Source of the DNA: Lingula anatina
Lineage: Eukaryota; Brachiopoda; Lingulata; Lingulida; Lingulidae
DNA length: 64,000 bases
NCBI RefSeq assembly: GCF_001039355.2
Contig: NW_019773513.1
Coordinates: 1,514,250 to 1,578,249, forward strand
Reading direction: 5' to 3'
Part shown: piece after piece, positions 63,426-64,000 of the stretch
Layout: every line of letters begins with the position of its first letter
How positions within the stretch are numbered: the first letter of the stretch is position 1
The notes under the pieces: generated by a model
Seen by the model: only the letters and a program-made list of their open reading frames with translations
Databases searched by the model: none
Told to the model about the DNA's origin: nothing
Program-made: the position numbers and the translations under genes

Positions 63426-64000
63426 TCAACAGCAACGGACAAGTTTCCTCATTTCGTCCCTGAAATTCTCGTTCATAAACGAATAAATAATTGGATTGGC
63501 CACGTGATTCCAGAAGTAAAAATAAAAGTATATTTTAGCTGCATCATGGTTTGTTGGTATAAGAATTTTGCTGCTCATCAGAATTGCAGGAAGAAAGCCT
63601 ATGATAAATACAACAGCAACGACGAAGAGCATAAGAGCCGTTTTTACATTGGCTTTCCGGTCCCGCGCTTTTTCCATCAACCGCCTGTGTTCAATTTCTG
63701 GCGGTAAATCGACATTGCCGTGAGAATTATTGCGTGAGCCGACGGTCTTAGTGAAAGAACCTTTTTTGTTATAAACGACGTGTAATTCAGTGGCCTCTTT
63801 ATTGCCGTTTAACAAAGTTGGAACTTGAGCGCGTTGTTCTCTTTTCTTGCGTCTTCTGTCGATCACCGACTTGAATAAAAGCGAGTACAGAACAATAATG
63901 GTAATGAGGGATACCAGGTATAAGCTTATGTGGAAGTATTTGTAAGATAATCTTACTTCAGCACCGAGTATGAATGTATTCGGCCGACAAAAACCAGTGT
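63426..64000 (-). CDS. Rhodopsin-family GPCR, paralogue, N-terminal part beyond the window
   Basis: The visible 190 residues run from the end of ECL2 to the stop (TGA at 63426-63428). The frame continues open to the right edge. They contain a Cys and NTFILG before TM5, TM5 (YFHISLYLVSLITIIVLYSL), ICL3 with RRRKKREQ and MEKARDRKAN, TM6 (MLFVVAVVFIIGFLPAIL), TM7 with NHVANPIIYSF, helix 8 NENFRDEMRKL, and a terminal CC that may be palmitoylated. Every segment aligns with residues 194-387 of the receptor at 45153-46316, with changes mainly in ICL3 and ECL3. Like that receptor it has no Pro in TM5 and Phe in place of W6.48. The two genes are tail-to-tail. The ligand is unknown. Confidence 0.93.
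   Translation of the reverse strand, partial: TGFCRPNTFILGAEVRLSYKYFHISLYLVSLITIIVLYSLLFKSVIDRRRKKREQRAQVPTLLNGNKEATELHVVYNKKGSFTKTVGSRNNSHGNVDLPPEIEHRRLMEKARDRKANVKTALMLFVVAVVFIIGFLPAILMSSKILIPTNHDAAKIYFYFYFWNHVANPIIYSFMNENFRDEMRKLVRCC

Overview
The window reads as nuclear DNA of a non-vertebrate animal. It is AT-rich and intron-rich, with long gene-poor stretches, many microsatellites and many short decayed transposons. The protein similarities and the transposon types (piggyBac-like MITE, Tc1, hAT, LINE tails) suggest a marine invertebrate, perhaps a deuterostome such as a hemichordate, but the species is a guess. One 59-base N gap at 15617-15675 shows it is a draft assembly.

Left part (1-20.9 kb): the 3' four fifths of a CTP synthase gene on the + strand. 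Thirteen coding exons between 1080 and 19709 join in one open frame of 482 residues. The frame corresponds to human CTPS1 from about residue 113 to the end, and all three glutaminase catalytic residues are present. The first ~112 codons lie off the left edge. Introns are mostly 0.1-1.6 kb, but the last is 11.3 kb and separates the catalytic Cys exon from the His/Glu exon.

Middle (20.9-45.1 kb): a 24-kb stretch with no gene I can recognise. It holds foldback and MITE-type inverted repeats. The clearest is a TTAA-flanked element at 36044-36453 that was itself split by a later insertion carrying an (ATT)n tail. A 125-bp TIR element, a 74-bp tandem duplication and a strong palindrome lie between 41.2 and 43.1 kb.

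Right part (45.1-64 kb): an intact single-exon rhodopsin-family GPCR (45153-46316, +) and, 17 kb away and tail-to-tail with it, the 3' half of a close paralogue (63426-64000, -, cut by the window edge). They look like members of a local receptor family that lacks several class A hallmark residues (W4.50, P5.50, W6.48). Between them lie a second copy of the TTAA MITE, a dead Tc1 transposase inside a ~185-bp minisatellite, a LINE 3' tail, a palindromic MITE, a hAT remnant with exact 13-bp TIRs, and a ~294-bp tandem duplication.

I did not find a novel multi-gene system. The observations I would follow up are the nested transposon, the strand-biased palindrome at 42.85 kb, the non-canonical GPCR pair, and the repeat families represented both inside the CTPS intron and in the intergenic DNA.
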